From: Liquidambar formosana
Lineage: Eukaryota > Streptophyta > Magnoliopsida > Saxifragales > Altingiaceae
NCBI GenBank assembly: GCA_039720395.1
Contig: CM077826.1
Span: 35,120,790 to 35,184,789, forward strand
Length of the DNA: 64,000 nt
Direction: 5' to 3'
Part shown: positions 34,625 to 47,590 of the stretch, piece by piece
How positions within the stretch are numbered: position 1 is the stretch's first letter
How the letters are laid out: each line of letters starts with the position of its first letter
Translations under genes and position numbers: made by a program
The notes under the pieces: generated by a model
What the model was told of the DNA's origin: nothing
Database searches by the model: none
The model's input: the letters and a program-made list of their open reading frames with translations, nothing else

Positions 34625-36278
34625 TGTTGGGAATCATACAAGAGGGAAAAATAGAAGTGCGGAATATAAAAATTTTCCTTTTGATTCCACAGCCCATGAA
34701 TCTAACTATGCATATACAAAATCAAACCCTAGCTATGAAGAGGGTTAGAACACTTACAGAATTTTTTGTCTTCTCCTTTTTGCTCCAAGCTTTGATTCCG
34801 GACAGCGGTGAATGAGCAGCCCAAGTGTGCTGCCTCCAACGGTATCCACACCTAGCTAGAGCTTCAAGTCCTTTCCTTCTTTTCCCTTGTTGTTGCTAGT
34901 GTAGGAGAAGAGAGGAGAGAGAGAGAGGGGGCTGGAAAATCTGGACAGCCCCTTGGGATTTCAACTTGTGATGATGTCACACATCATAGTGTGACTTATA
35001 TAGTCCACACTAAGGGGGCCGGCCCTAGGGGGAAACCCTATTAGGGTGTGATGCAATTTCTCTAAATTGCACAATAACCCCTATAAATTATATCAAATAT
35101 AAATAGGCCTCAAAGAACTATTCTTTATGCACTCATACCCTTTCTCTCATAGACTTTAAAGCTCATCTTGCATGATCAGTGTGTGACCCATTGGGTTCAC
35201 ATCATCAAGTAGTAGGAATAGCACGAGGTGTGCACAATGGAACTCTTTCCATTTAGGGTCTAATTGGAACTCCTTCCAATTCCCTAATTGATTATAACTC
35301 ACTTATATCAATTAGGGCTTCTACTAACCATGAATAACACCTAGCATATGGTTCATGGTGTCGTCCTTAATGAAGTGAATATGTATCTATCAAAGAACCC
35401 TTCTGTTATAGTTTATAGGTTACAATTGCATCCTTCCATTTACACAATGTCTCCAATTGAACTAATAGGACATGGAAGTCTGTCAAGTCCCTAGTTCAAT
35501 TACTTTATACTCATTCATAAATATCAACTCAATGATGAACTTATGGAAACTCCTTTCCATATTCACACTGCCATGGCCATGGACTGAATGAGTTATATTA
35601 TGAATGATATATGAGACATTCTCTCTCTTTTTCCTAAGAGTAATGGATTCCTTGTCGATCACTCATATGCCTTCATACATATAGCAATAGGGCCAATGAA
35701 CACCTTTACAGACCCATGAATAGAATCTGCACTTAGTGTTATCAAACTTCTAAAGCTACATGCATAAGGTAACTATGGTGTCTCAAGTCTAAGGATTACT
35801 TGTACCACTATAACATTGAGAAACTGATTGACAGGCAGGTTAAAACTCCATTCAGTTTATCTCAAATCTTTGGTCACATTCAGTGTACCTATTCTATTAA
35901 CAGGCACCCACCTGTTGGTTGTAGTGTCTCCACACAAATAGCTTGAGACCAGCTATCCTCCTATAGAGTCAACCTAACAAGTGCTAGTCCTATGGTTCAT
36001 TACTGTCCATCATAGTGAACCTTCAACTAGGAATGATTTAGGAGTTTAGTACAGAGATATATTTACAGTCTCATAATTACAACTCTTTGTAATTCAATAT
36101 TCTCAACTCTAACTCCTTGGACATATTATGTAAATATAAATGATGCATACAAACATAATAGAATAAGCCCTTTTATTAAATCAATAATAAATGTGACATA
36201 CATAAATGAAATCAAATGATTGTTCCTTTATCCCTAAACAATCATCTCTATGATTGGCTCTAGGGCATAACTCTAACA
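34625..36278 (-). repeat. 3' LTR of copia element E
   Basis: 1654 bp, TG...CA edges, nearly identical to 44645-46298. Minus-strand TATA box ACTATATAAG at 34995-35004, with the palindrome GGGCCGGCCC about 20 bp upstream. Confidence 0.95.
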
Positions 36279-36293
36279 ATCTCCCACTTGCAC
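36279..36293 (-). promoter_or_regulatory. Polypurine tract of copia element E
   Basis: On the minus strand GTGCAAGTGGGAGAT directly precedes the 3' LTR; it primes plus-strand DNA synthesis. The pol frame stops right at it. Confidence 0.85.
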
Positions 36294-38280
36294 TATAGCC
36301 AATCCACAATGTATCTAATACCCATTTCCTGTCTGTGGTGATCCAACTGCTCTTGGGTCATAGCTTTAGTGAAGGGATCTGCTACATTTTCTGTTGTGTG
36401 AATCTTCTGTATGCTAATATCACCTCTTCCAATGATCTCTCTAATCACATGGAATCGACGCTCAATGTGTTTGGACTTTTGATGAGACCGTGGTTCCTTA
36501 GCTTGAGCAATAGCCCCGTTGTTGTCACAAAACAATGGCAAGGGCTTCTCAATGGCAGGAACTACTCCCAGTTCAGTAATAAACTTCTTTATCCAAACAG
36601 CTTCCTTTGCAACCTCTGATGCAGCAATGTACTCAGCCTCTGTAGTGGAGTCCGCTGTAACATCCTGTTTACAGCTCCTCCAACTTACAGCTCCACCATT
36701 CAAGGTGAAAACATACCCCGATGTTGATTTCCTATCATCATCGTCAGATTGAAAATCTGAATCCGTATAACCAACCATTTCTAAATTTCTTCCTCCATAG
36801 ACAAGGAATAGTTCCTTAGTTCTTCTTAAGTACTTAAGGACAGCCTTGACTGCTTCCCAGTGTTTCACACCTGGGTCTGCCTGATATCTGCTTGTAACAC
36901 TTACACCAAAAGCGATATCTGGTCTTGTACACAACATGGCATACATTAGACTCCCTACTGCAGAAGCATAGGGAATCGTCCTCATGTACGCAATCTCCTC
37001 TGGAGTTTTAGGTGCCATGTTTTTAGACAACTTGATTCCATGCCTAACAGGAATTAGACCTCTTTTGGAATCTTCTAAATTGAACCTTTTCAATTTTTTG
37101 TCTATGTACAATGATTGGGAGAGACCTAGCATCCTTTTAGATCTATCTCTATAGACCTTTATTCCCAGAATATAGGATGCTTCTCCCAAATCTTTCATGG
37201 AGAAATTCTGTGAAAGCCACTCTTTCACTTTTGATAACATTTCTACTTTATTCCCGATAAGTAGAATGTCATTAACATATAGGACCAGGAAGGTAATCGC
37301 ACTCCCACTAACTTTCTTGTACACACATGGTTCATCCATATTCTGTAGGAAACCAAACGATTTGATTGCCTCATCGAATCGGATGTTCCAGCTTCTAGAA
37401 GCTTGTTTGAGTCCATAAATGGACCGCTGTAGCTTGCACACTTTGTGGTCCTCACCACTAGATGTAAAACCCTCAGGTTGCTGCATATAAAGGTCTTCCT
37501 CAATGTTTCCATTAAGGAAAGCGGTCTTTACATCCATTTGCCATATCTCATAATCGTAGTGCGCAGCTATAGCTAACAAGATCCTAATGGACTTAAGCAT
37601 AGCCACTGGCGAGAAGGTTTCCTCATAGTCAATACCATGTCTTTGTCGGTAACCTTTTGCCACTAGCCTAGCCTTGTAGGTCTCTACCTTTCCATCTGAG
37701 CCTATCTTCCTTTTGAAGATCCATTTGCAGCCAATAGGTACTATACCTTCTGGTGGATCAACTAAAGTCCAGACTTTGTTGGAATACATCGAGTCCATTT
37801 CAGATTTCATAGCTTCCAGCCATTTGTTCGAATCAATATCCGAAATCGCCTGTCCGTAAGTAGTAGGGTCATCTGGGTGTTCTCTATCACCAAGGAACAA
37901 TTCCTCTGCATTATGGTTGAGAAATCCATATCTCTCAGGTGCAACAGATACCCTACTCGATCTACGGAGAGGTTGTGGTACATTAGTGGGTTCTGTCTCA
38001 TCAGGGACAGGGGTGGGATCACTGTCGGTTTGTGTCTCATCAGACAATTCTTTGAGTTCTATTTTCCTGTTATTGCCTCATTCTTGAATAAACTCTTTTT
38101 CAAGAAAGACTGCAAACTTACTAACAAACACCTTTTGTTCATCAGGATAATAGAAATAATATCCTAAACTCTCTTTAGGATATCCCACAAACCTACATTT
38201 AATTGATCTTGATTCTAACTTGGTTGCATCATGTGTCTTTACATATGCAGTGCAACCCCATACCTTAATATGTTTAAGGC
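36293..38280 (-). pseudogene. Copia element E pol, 3' part: end of integrase, reverse transcriptase and RNase H
   Basis: From 38280 the frame continues the integrase C-terminal region (HIKVWGCTAYVK, VGYPKESLGYYF), meets a single TGA at 38078-38080, and resumes in the same frame. Reverse transcriptase follows with WIFKRKIGSDGKVETYKARL, QMDVKTAFLNG and LYVNDILLIG, where the usual YVDD is YVND. RNase H has GYTDSDFQSD, STTEAEYIAASEVAKE and HIERRFHVIRE. Two lesions are visible: the stop and the YVND change in the catalytic box; in addition the gene is split from its 5' part by a solo LTR at 38281-39940. The product is not expected to be active. Confidence 0.9.
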
Positions 38281-39940
38281 TGTTAGAGTTATGCCCTAGA
38301 GCCAATCATAGAGATGATTGTTTAGGGATAAAGGAACAATCATTTGATTTCATTTATGTATGTCACATTTATTATTGATTTAATAAAAGGGCTTATTCTA
38401 TTATGTTTGTATGCATCATTTATATTTACATAATATGTCCAAGGAGTTAGAGTTGAGAATATTGAATTACAAAGAGTTGTAATTATGAGACTGTAAATAT
38501 ATCTCTGTACTAAACTCCTAAATCATTCCTAGTTGAAGGTTCACTATGATGGACAGTAATGAACCATAGGACTAGCACTTGTTAGGTTGACTCTATAGGA
38601 GGATAGCTGGTCTCAAGCTATTTGTGTGGAGACACTACAACCAACAGGTGGGTGCCTGTTAATAGAATAGGTACACTGAATGTGACCAAAGATTTGAGAT
38701 AAACTGAATGGAGTTTTAACCTGCCTGTCAATCAGTTTCTCAATGTTATAGTGGTACAAGTAATCCTTAGACCTGAGACACCATAGTTACCTTATGCATG
38801 TAGCTTTAGAAGTTTGATAACACTAAGTGCAGATTCTATTCATGGGTCTGTAAAGGTGTTCATTGGCCCTATTGCTATGTGTATGAAGGCATGTGAGTGA
38901 TCAACAAGGAATCCATTACTCTCAGGAAAAAGAGAGAGAATGTCTCATATAGCATTCATAATATAACTCATTCAGTCCATGGCCATGGCAGTGTGAATAT
39001 GGAAAGGAGTTTCCATAAGTTCATCATTGAGTTGATATTTATGAATGAGTATAAAGTAATTGAACTAGGGACTTGACAGACTTCCATGTCCTATTAGTTC
39101 AATTGGAGACATTGTGTAAATGGAAGGATGCAATTGTAACCTATAAACTATAACAGAAGGGTTCTTTGATAGATACATATTCACTTCATTAAGGACGACA
39201 CCATGAACCATATGCTAGGTGTTATTCATGGTTAGTAGAAGCCCTAATTGATATAAGTGAGTTATAATCAATTAGGGATTGGAAGGAGTTCCAATTAGAC
39301 CCTAAATGGAAAGAGTTCCATTGTGCACACCTCGTGCTATTCCTACTACTTGATGATGTGAACCCAATGGGTCACACACTTATCATGCAAGATGAGTTTT
39401 AAAGTCTATTAGAGAAAGGGTATGAATGCATAAAGAATAGTTCTTTGAGGCCTATTTATATTTGATATAAATTATAGGGGTTATTGTGCAATTTAGAGAA
39501 ATTGCATAACACCCTAATAGGGTTTCCCCCTAGGGCCGGCCCCCTTAGTGTGGACTATATAAGTCACACTTTATGATGTGTGACATCATCACAATCACAA
39601 GTTGAAATCCCAAGGGGCTGTCCAGATTTTCCAGCCCCCTCTCTCTCTCTCCTCTCTTCTCCTACACTAGCAACAACAAGGGAAAAGAAGGAAAGGACTT
39701 GAAGCTCTAGCTAGGTGTGGATACCGTTGGAGGCAGCACACTTGGGCTGCTCATTCACCGCTGTCCGGAATCAAAGCTTGGAGCAAAAAGGAGAAGACAA
39801 AAATTCTGTAAGTGTTCTAACCCTCTTCATAGCTAGGGTTTGATTTTGTATATGCATAGTTAGATTCATGGGCTGTGGAATCAAAGGGAAAATTTTTATA
39901 TTCCGCACTTCTGTTTTTCCCTCTTGTATGATTCCCAACA
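38281..39940 (+). mobile_element. Solo LTR of the same copia family, inserted in element E's integrase region, opposite orientation
   Basis: A complete 1660-bp LTR (TGTTAGAGTT...GATTCCCAACA) flanked by AAGGC at 38276-38280 and 39941-39945. No internal sequence is present, so a full element inserted and then lost its body by LTR-LTR recombination. TATA box ACTATATAAG at 39554-39563. The interrupted frame is in phase on both sides once one AAGGC is discounted. Confidence 0.95.
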
Positions 39941-41617
39941 AAGGCTTGGTGCTCTCCCTTTCCATATCTCATACGGTGTCTTAGGGACAGATTTGGTTGG
40001 GACTCTGTTCAACAAATACGCTGCAGTTTCCAGGGCATGTCCCCAGAAGGACAATGGTAAATCAGTGTAACTCATCATGGACCTAACCATATCCAATAAG
40101 GTTCTATTCCTCCTTTCTGACACACCATTAAGCTGTGGTGTTCCAGGAGGTGTCCATTGAGATAGAATGCCCGCTTGAACAAGATGATCTAAAAACTCAC
40201 CAGTTAAATATTCTCCTCCTCGATCCGATCGAAGAGCTTTAATACTTTTACCAGTTTGTTTCTCTACTTCATATCTGAATTCTTTAAACTTTTCAAATGC
40301 TTCAGATTTGTACTTCATTAAGTACACATACCCGTACCTAGAATGATCATCGGTAAAGGTTATAAAGTAAGAGAAACCTCCACGAGCATGTATGCTAATA
40401 GGACCACATACATCACTATGTATTAATCCTAATATGTCTGCTGCTCTCTCACCGTGACCGGTGAAAGGTGACTTGGTCATTTTACCTAGTAAACAAGATT
40501 CACAAGTTGGAAAGGGCATAGAAACCAATGGACCCAATTGTCCATCCTTACACATCTTGTTAATCCTATTCTCACTGATATGACCTAGTCTCAAGTGCCA
40601 GTCATATGCGGAGTTTTCTTCATCTCTTGTTCTCTTGGGTTTGTTTGCATTCAATTTAGAACTATCATGCTCTATGCAATTAACATTTGCAATAAAGTTT
40701 AGAAAATAAAGGCCATTCACATAAACTCCAGAAGTAATGAACTCTTCATTTTTAAATAAAGAACATTTATTCTCCTCAAAAACAAACCTAAATCCTTGTT
40801 TAGATAATACTGAAATAGAAATAATGTTTCTTATAACTTCTGGAATATAAAGACAGCCTGATAATTCTAAACTACTCCCACTAGGCAAAGTCAAGCAGCA
40901 AGTCCCCACGGCTAATGCAGCAACGTTTGCTCCATTTCCCACTCGTAGGGTTACTTCTCCTTTACTCAGCCTTCTGCTTCCCACTAGGTCCTGCATGGAA
41001 TTGCAAATATGAGAACTCGCACCAGAATCTAGTACCCAAGTGGAAGCAGAGCTAACACTCATGTTAGTCTCAAGTATAAGAGCATAATCCATACCTTCCG
41101 AAGGTTGGTTCCTCAGAGTATCTAGATACTCTTGGCAGTTACGTTTCCAATGCCCATCTTTGCCGCAGTAAAAACAGATCCCTTTACCTTTCCTCTTCTT
41201 TTGGGTACTCTTACCCTTTCTTATTCCCTTGCCTTTAGGCTTGAGTATAGAATTGGAAGCAGGAACTTCAACCCATTCATCACATTCAAGCAAGAACTCT
41301 TTGCCATACAACTCTTGTATGTGGATAAATATCTCGGGTGCACTTCCCATGGACTCGTATTGCTTCTTAAGGTCAGGACTTAGAGACACCATCATATAGC
41401 ATCTCGTCATAAGATCATCATCCATGCGCTTCTGATAAGCGTCTTTCTCTTGCCGAGTTGCAGCCTCAGTAGGAGCATTGGGAAGTGGACTTTGAAGTGC
41501 ATAGGTAATATTTTCAGAATTCAAAACGATTTTTAAATTCCTTAACCAATCAAGATAATTAGGTCCAGTTAAACGGTTGGTTTCCAAAATGTTGGATAAC
41601 GGGTTGCGGTGAGCCAT
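39941..41617 (-). pseudogene. Copia element E gag, protease and integrase
   Basis: It begins at ATG 41617 ([16 protein letters not shown]). Order: gag N-terminal part (residues 1-110), zinc knuckle [14 protein letters not shown] (about 148-161), protease active site LDSGASSH (about 197-204), GAG-pre-integrase block [15 protein letters not shown], integrase core with [34 protein letters not shown] and [14 protein letters not shown]. The span between the capsid-like part and the zinc knuckle is only about 35 residues ([17 protein letters not shown]), much shorter than in related elements, suggesting an in-frame deletion in gag. The frame is open up to the solo LTR at 39940. Confidence 0.9.
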
Positions 41618-44600
41618 TACGGTGATCTACATACAGAAAATTAAACAGAAAATCAGATTTCATTTTTAATCCATAATGATCCGGTCTTTAATCATATGGT
41701 ACCTCCCACTATTTTATCAAATTCCATACACCCTCTAATGGAATTCGGGAATCTCATTCCTAATGGGGATTGGGGTCCCACTGTGACCTAGAAGCCTCAC
41801 ATGTTAGTTTCTTGACTTCTAACCCACAGTAAGAAGACAACTCTTTGTCTATTGCTTCATAAGCAAATTCCAATCGTTTTGCCTCTAGGGTACATACTCC
41901 TCACATGTTAGTTTCTTGGAATACTTCCCTAGTTAAGTTAAGCCCATCATTCACACAGGTATGTTTCACCAAATATATACCTCACATGTTAGTTTCTTGG
42001 TATATACCAGCTTAGGCACCCCATGATATCTATATATGTGATAGTTTCAAGTAATGTCTTTAATATGGGTAGCTCCTACATGTCTGCAGCCAGGTACCCA
42101 CATTAAGGGACGTTAGATGATCCTATAATGATGGAAGGCAATGAAGAATCCATTCCCTAATGTATTCTCCATTTCCAACTTAATATTAAAAGAGAGGGGT
42201 TTTTAAGGGTCTCATCAAATTAACATACATCTCATGCATATAAATAAAAATTGAACAGCATAAAATAATAATAATCCACTTATCGATATTAGTCCCTAAG
42301 AAGAGACATATAACGATCTATGGATTTGGAGCTATCACTATTAATCTCATTAAAAGCTCCCACTATGATGATTATGGACTTTGAGAGAATTCAATCCAAG
42401 CCAATAGATTGAATCCAAGGTCTAAGGTGGGTGTAGGTGATCGTAAAATAACACATTCGAAACATGCATGCTGTCTTGAAACACTTCTCTAAGCTTTCAA
42501 GTCCTTCAATCTGCTCCCTTGGCTTGATGGTCTCCACCATTGGCTTGTTGGGCTCTATCATGCTCCTTTGGGTCCACCATGCTCCTTAGTGCGCTCTCGA
42601 TTACATAACATTTACATAATTTAAAGAAAAGGATACATAAGGGGAATGTGGGGTACATTAGAGAATGATAGAGAGAGAGGGAGAAGGAAGGTGGCATGCA
42701 AGCCCCAAATAAATTACATCACCTTAATAAAATTACAACTCTTGTAAATAATAACATCCCATTCATAAGACGGCCAATCACAATTGGTTTAAAGGGTATA
42801 GTCCATAATCATCATCCAAACACATACATACAATCTCATTGCATAATGTAAAGAAAAACTGTAAGCATTAAAACATATGGGCATTATGGTAATTCACTTG
42901 AATGATTTACATTAATCTCATTAATGCATCCTAATCTTATTAGGTATTAACAAAAATATCCAGAATTAAATAAAGTCTTAACATTTAAGACATTTTAGTT
43001 CCAATTAATCAAATTAATTTAAACATATAAAGTTTCCTAAAATAACTCTAATATCCAATATTAGGGTTTCCTTAATTAAACAAATCAATTTCATTTAATT
43101 AAGAATTTCCAGATTTTAATTTAATCCCCAATTGTATTTTAAACCATTTAAAACATTATAAAATTAATCAATATTAATTAAATAATTAACATGGGAATTA
43201 AATAAAATCATTTAAATGATGAATTAGTGTATTAGGGTTTCCTAAAACCCTAAACCCTAAACGCATAACCCTAAACCCTAAATGCAAGCCCTAATCATTA
43301 AATTCCTTATGATTGGTCATTTAATGTCCAATCATTAAAACCCTAGGTTCATATGGTATTTAATAAAAGGGATTAGGGTTTAATTAATGCCAAATAGGGT
43401 ATTAATTACCCTTAATTAATTACACTAATTAGGGTTTCCAAAACCCTAACCCTAGACATCATTTATGGTATTAATTATGTCCTAACAATTAATAACCATG
43501 ATTGGTCATTTAATGACCAATCATTAACTCTTAATAAAGGTAATTAATATTCCAATTAGGGTTTTAATTAATGCCATAATGAAATTAGGGTTTCATCATT
43601 AACTCAAAATTAGGGTTTCATCCTTAACTCTATGCAGCCGTCACTACCAAGACGGCTGCCTGAGCTTGGCTAGGCTGCCATGGCCACCAACGACTGTGGG
43701 AGGCCATGGGCAGCCATGGGAGAACATCCTAGGGGTGTGGGACAAGCCTCTGGACACGTGAGGAGTGGTGGAAGTGGCTGCCATCATAAAAAACAATCAG
43801 GGTTTCCAAAACCCATTGCTGGAGCCATTGTTGCAGACCTTGAAGGTCACAATAGCTTCTAAAACCTTATCAATTCGACTCCTCCATTGAAACCAGCTTT
43901 TGTATCATGTCCCTACATGAAATACTAAGCTTCTAGAAGAGGTTTGGATGATCGAATCATCACCAATTGTTCTAAACAATTAAAACAACAGTATGCTGCC
44001 CAGAATTTGACAGCATACTGTCCATGGTCAGAAATTGATTTAAAACCCAGCAAGATGAATGAATTAGGCTACCAAACGAATTTTCCCATTATCCTAAATG
44101 TCTTAGGAAACTAATGCAATTGGTTTCATGCAATTTGGAGTTCCCTAACTCAAGTTCTAATCAAAACTCCATTGATGACTTTTCTGCAGAGAAAATCTGC
44201 TATGCTGTTCATGAAAAATTTTCAAACTTTTTGAATCTTTTTCCATCAAAACCTTTTTGAAACTTAAAGAAAATCATATACACATGATATATGATGATCC
44301 TAAAATAGATTTGCATCAAAAATACAGAAGCTTTGATTGAATTTAATTGCAAGAACCTCTGGGTTCTAAAACCCAGATTCGACCCTCTTCAGAAAACCCA
44401 GTTTTCCTTTTTCTTCTTCTTCCAATTCAAACCCTATACAACCTTTGCATCAATGGTTACCCTTAACCATGATTTAGAAGAGGAGTAGAAGAAGAATAGA
44501 CCTAGGGTTCCAAACCCTAGGTTCGGCCAGAGAGAAGAACAATTCTGCAGTAAAAATTCTCCAGATTTTTGAATCATTCAACTACACCATAAATTCCAGC

Positions 44601-44630
44601 CCATATGTATTTTGTATTATGCATAGCCAT
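41618..44630 (-). other. Long 5' leader of copia element E
   Basis: About 3 kb between primer-binding site and gag, with no convincing gene. It holds three identical copies of CTCACATGTTAGTTTCTTG (41796-41814, 41900-41918, 41981-41999), a telomere-like CCCTAAA stretch (43246-43293), many TTAGGG/CCCTAA words up to about 43640, and a small GC-rich patch near 43640-43800 with an unsupported short frame. Confidence 0.7.
43246..43293. repeat. Short telomere-like repeat tract
   Basis: Two pairs of CCCTAAA units separated by CGCATAA, followed by degenerate units; Arabidopsis-type telomere sequence on the plus strand. It is inside a retrotransposon leader, so not a chromosome end. Confidence 0.75.
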
Positions 44631-44643
44631 GGCTCTGATACCA
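44631..44643 (-). promoter_or_regulatory. Primer-binding site of copia element E (initiator tRNA-Met)
   Basis: Minus strand TGGTATCAGAGCC, separated by one base from the 5' LTR end. It primes minus-strand DNA synthesis and fixes the element's orientation. Confidence 0.9.
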
Positions 44644-44644
44644 C

Positions 44645-46298
44645 TGTTGGGAATCATACAAGAGGGAAAAATAGAAGTGCGGAATATAAAAATTTTCCCT
44701 TTGATTCCACAGCCCATGAATCTAACTATGCATATACAAAATCAAACCCTAGCTATGAAGAGGGTTAGAACACTTACAGAATTTTTTGTCTTCTCCTTTT
44801 TGCTCCAAGCTTTGATTCCGGACAGCGGTGAATGAGCAGCCCAAGTGTGCTGCCTCCAACGGTATCCACACCTAGCTAGAGCTTCAAGTCCTTTCCTTCT
44901 TTTCCCTTGTTGTTGCTAGTGTAGGAGAAGAGAGGAGAGAGAGAGAGGGGGCTGGAAAATCTGGACAGCCCCTTGGGATTTCAACTTGTGATGATGTCAC
45001 ACATCATAGTGTGACTTATATAGTCCACACTAAGGGGGCCGGCCCTAGGGGGAAACCCTATTAGGGTGTGATGCAATTTCTCTAAATTGCACAATAACCC
45101 CTATAAATTATATCAAATATAAATAGGCCTCAAAGAACTATTCTTTATGCACTCATACCCTTTCTCTCATAGACTTTAAAGCTCATCTTGCATGATTAGT
45201 GTGTGACCCATTGGGTTCACATCATCAAGTAGTAGGAATAGCACGAGGTGTGCACAATGGAACTCTTTCCATTTAGGGTCTAATTGGAACTCCTTCCAAT
45301 TCCCTAATTGATTATAACTCACTTATATCAATTAGGGCTTCTACTAACCATGAATAACACCTAGCATATGGTTCATGGTGTCGTCCTTAATGAAGTGAAT
45401 ATGTATCTATCAAAGAACCCTTCTGTTATAGTTTATAGGTTACAATTGCATCCTTCCATTTACACAATGTCTCCAATTGAACTAATAGGACATAGAAGTC
45501 TGTCAAGTCCCTAGTTCAATTACTTTATACTCATTCATAAATATCAACTCAATGATGAACTTATGGAAACTCCTTTCCATATTCACACTGCCATGGCCAT
45601 GGACTGAATGAGTTATATTATGAATGATATATGAGACATTCTCTCTCTTTTTCCTGAGAGTAATGGATTCCTTGTCGATCACTCATATGCCTTCATACAT
45701 ATAGCAATAGGGCCAATGAACACCTTTACAGACCCATGAATAGAATCTGCACTTAGTGTTATCAAACTTCTAAAGCTACATGCATAAGGTAACTATGGTG
45801 GCTCAGGTCTAAGGATTACTTGTACCACTATAACATTGAGAAACTGATTGACAGGCAGGTTAAAACTCCATTCAGTTTATCTCAAATCTTTGGTCACATT
45901 CAGTGTACCTATTCTATTAACAGGCACCCACCTGTTGGTTGTAGTGTCTCCACACAAATAGCTTGAGACCAGCTATCCTCCTATAGAGTCAACCTAACAA
46001 GTGCTAGTCATATGGTTCATTACTGTCCATCATAGTGAACCTTCAACTAGGAATGATTTAGGAGTTTAGTACAGAGATATATTTACAGTCTCATAATTAC
46101 AACTCTTTGTAATTCAATATTCTCAACTCTAACTCCTTGGACATATTATGTAAATATAAATGATGCATACAAACATAATAGAATAAGCCCTTGTATTAAA
46201 TCAATAATAAATGTGACATACAAAAATGAAATCAAATGATTGTTCCTTTATCCCTAAACAATCATCTCTATGATTGGCTCTAGGGCATAACTCTAACA
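44645..46298 (-). repeat. 5' LTR of copia element E
   Basis: 1654 bp, TG...CA edges, nearly identical to 34625-36278. Minus-strand TATA box at 45015-45024. Confidence 0.95.
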
Positions 46299-46303
46299 CT
46301 TCT

Positions 46304-47569
46304 GTGATGTGTTTAAACATGAAATCACTTCTATTGTGTTCTAGGGTATATATTTTACGTAGGATATGTTGATTGCACCTCCCCATAACGACTTTTTTAC
46401 GTGAAATTATCCTAGGATAGTTTCGCTTAAGAAAGCTCGCCGTAGGGAGGCCTATTTTCATATTTTACATAAAATGACATCTTTTTGGTTAGAATATGCT
46501 TCGTTATCATGTTTATTGATGTTATTGGAGTCTCCCATGCTTGTTAGTGTGTCTTTCATAGGTTTTTATGCATGTTAGTTAGGTCATTGCATGTAGGATT
46601 GAGTTAGGGTCCTTAGTTATTCATTATTCTTGTTGTTTGCATGATGAATGGATAATTTTAGGCCTTGTTATGGTTCTGTCCAGATTTGTATATTGCTTTC
46701 TTTGCATGATTTTATGCACTTGTAAGGGTGCAAACAGGTACAATGCTTGTCCTATTGCAAATAGGGCCGCTATGGTCTGAAATGACTAATAATTGGAGCT
46801 TTTGCGCTCAGGTAAGTAGGGTATGAAGTGCCCTAATTCACTTTTCTTCTTTCTTTTCTCTTCTCCCTCTTAGGGTTACTTCTTAATACAAGCCTATGGT
46901 GATTATCAAAGGTTTCCTTTATTGCTAAAACTCTGGTTTTCTATCAAGGTTTTCCTTTTGTTGAAGTTTTCAATTTTGGATTAAATCAATATATTTTCAA
47001 ATGAGGAAACCTAGGGTATTTACCATAGGTTTGTATTAGGTTGTAACCCTATTCTTTTCGAACTACGTGGACTTTGATCCATGTATTTCGCTGCATGGTA
47101 CGTAGGCGCTCTTCGTGAGGCTCAAGTCCGTTCTAGGATCCAAGTATCCTAGGCTTTTTCTCTTCTTTTCTTTTCTTTTTGTTTAAGTTTTATTTGAGTG
47201 ATTATACATGGATGATTGGATGGAATATATGATATGCATGCTACCTTGGTATGATATATGATGATATTGGAGTGGAAAAGATATTAAGTTAGCCCAATTA
47301 AATTAAGAGACCAACTCGGGCGATGTGGGTGCCTATGGGCTTTGCCCAGAACCTTCCCACGTCGTAACTTAGCCCCCGAATCCAATTTTCTAGTTTCAAA
47401 GACTTTGCTTTTCCTTTAACGGAGTCATGTGGTTTTGAAAATAAAACATTTTTGTGGTTTTCCTCTTTTCCCTAAAAAATGAGGTGGCGACTCCTTTTTG
47501 TTTGTTGTCTTTCACCCATTCCATGCCTCTTTCCGCCAAATCCTTGTGGGCCGTTTTCTGGGGTTCACA
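46304..47569 (+). repeat. 5' LTR of element C, right part
   Basis: It continues the LTR after the copia insert and ends TTTCTGGGGTTCACA, the complement of the TGTGAACCCC edge in elements A and B. The shared GAACTACGTGGACTTTGATC, TAGGCGCTCTTCGTGAGGC and GAGGTGGCGACTCC blocks are present in order. Confidence 0.85.
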
Positions 47570-47570
47570 G

Positions 47571-47590
47571 TTTGGCGACTCCGCTGTGCA
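47571..47590 (+). promoter_or_regulatory. Putative primer-binding site of element C
   Basis: One base after the LTR the sequence reads TTTGGCGACTCCGCTGTGCA; TGGCGACTCCGCTG has the TGG start expected of a tRNA 3' end complement. The tRNA was not identified. Confidence 0.55.

Larger units (their letters stand above)
34625..46298 (-). mobile_element. Complete Ty1/copia element E inside element C's LTR
   Basis: Two 1654-bp LTRs (34625-36278 and 44645-46298) begin TGTTGGGAATC and end ACTCTAACA. The 5-bp target duplication CTTCT is at 34620-34624 and 46299-46303. Primer-binding site and polypurine tract are both in place. I counted about nine differences between the LTRs, so the insertion is young. 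Coding order on the minus strand is gag, protease, integrase, reverse transcriptase, RNase H, with TNT1/Tork-like resemblance. It is interrupted by a solo LTR of its own family (38281-39940), carries a stop in pol and appears to have lost part of gag. Confidence 0.95.

Noticed and set aside
38281..39940. A third LTR of element E, hinting at a rearranged or tandem element
   Set aside because: It is in opposite orientation and has its own perfect AAGGC duplication, so it is an independent solo LTR.
43246..43293. Chromosome end or fused telomere
   Set aside because: Only a few units, inside the leader of a retrotransposon with intact flanks on both sides.
43680..43862. 60-codon frame in the copia leader
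   Set aside because: Short, GC-rich patch with repeated GGCCATGGG words, antisense to the element, no homology seen.
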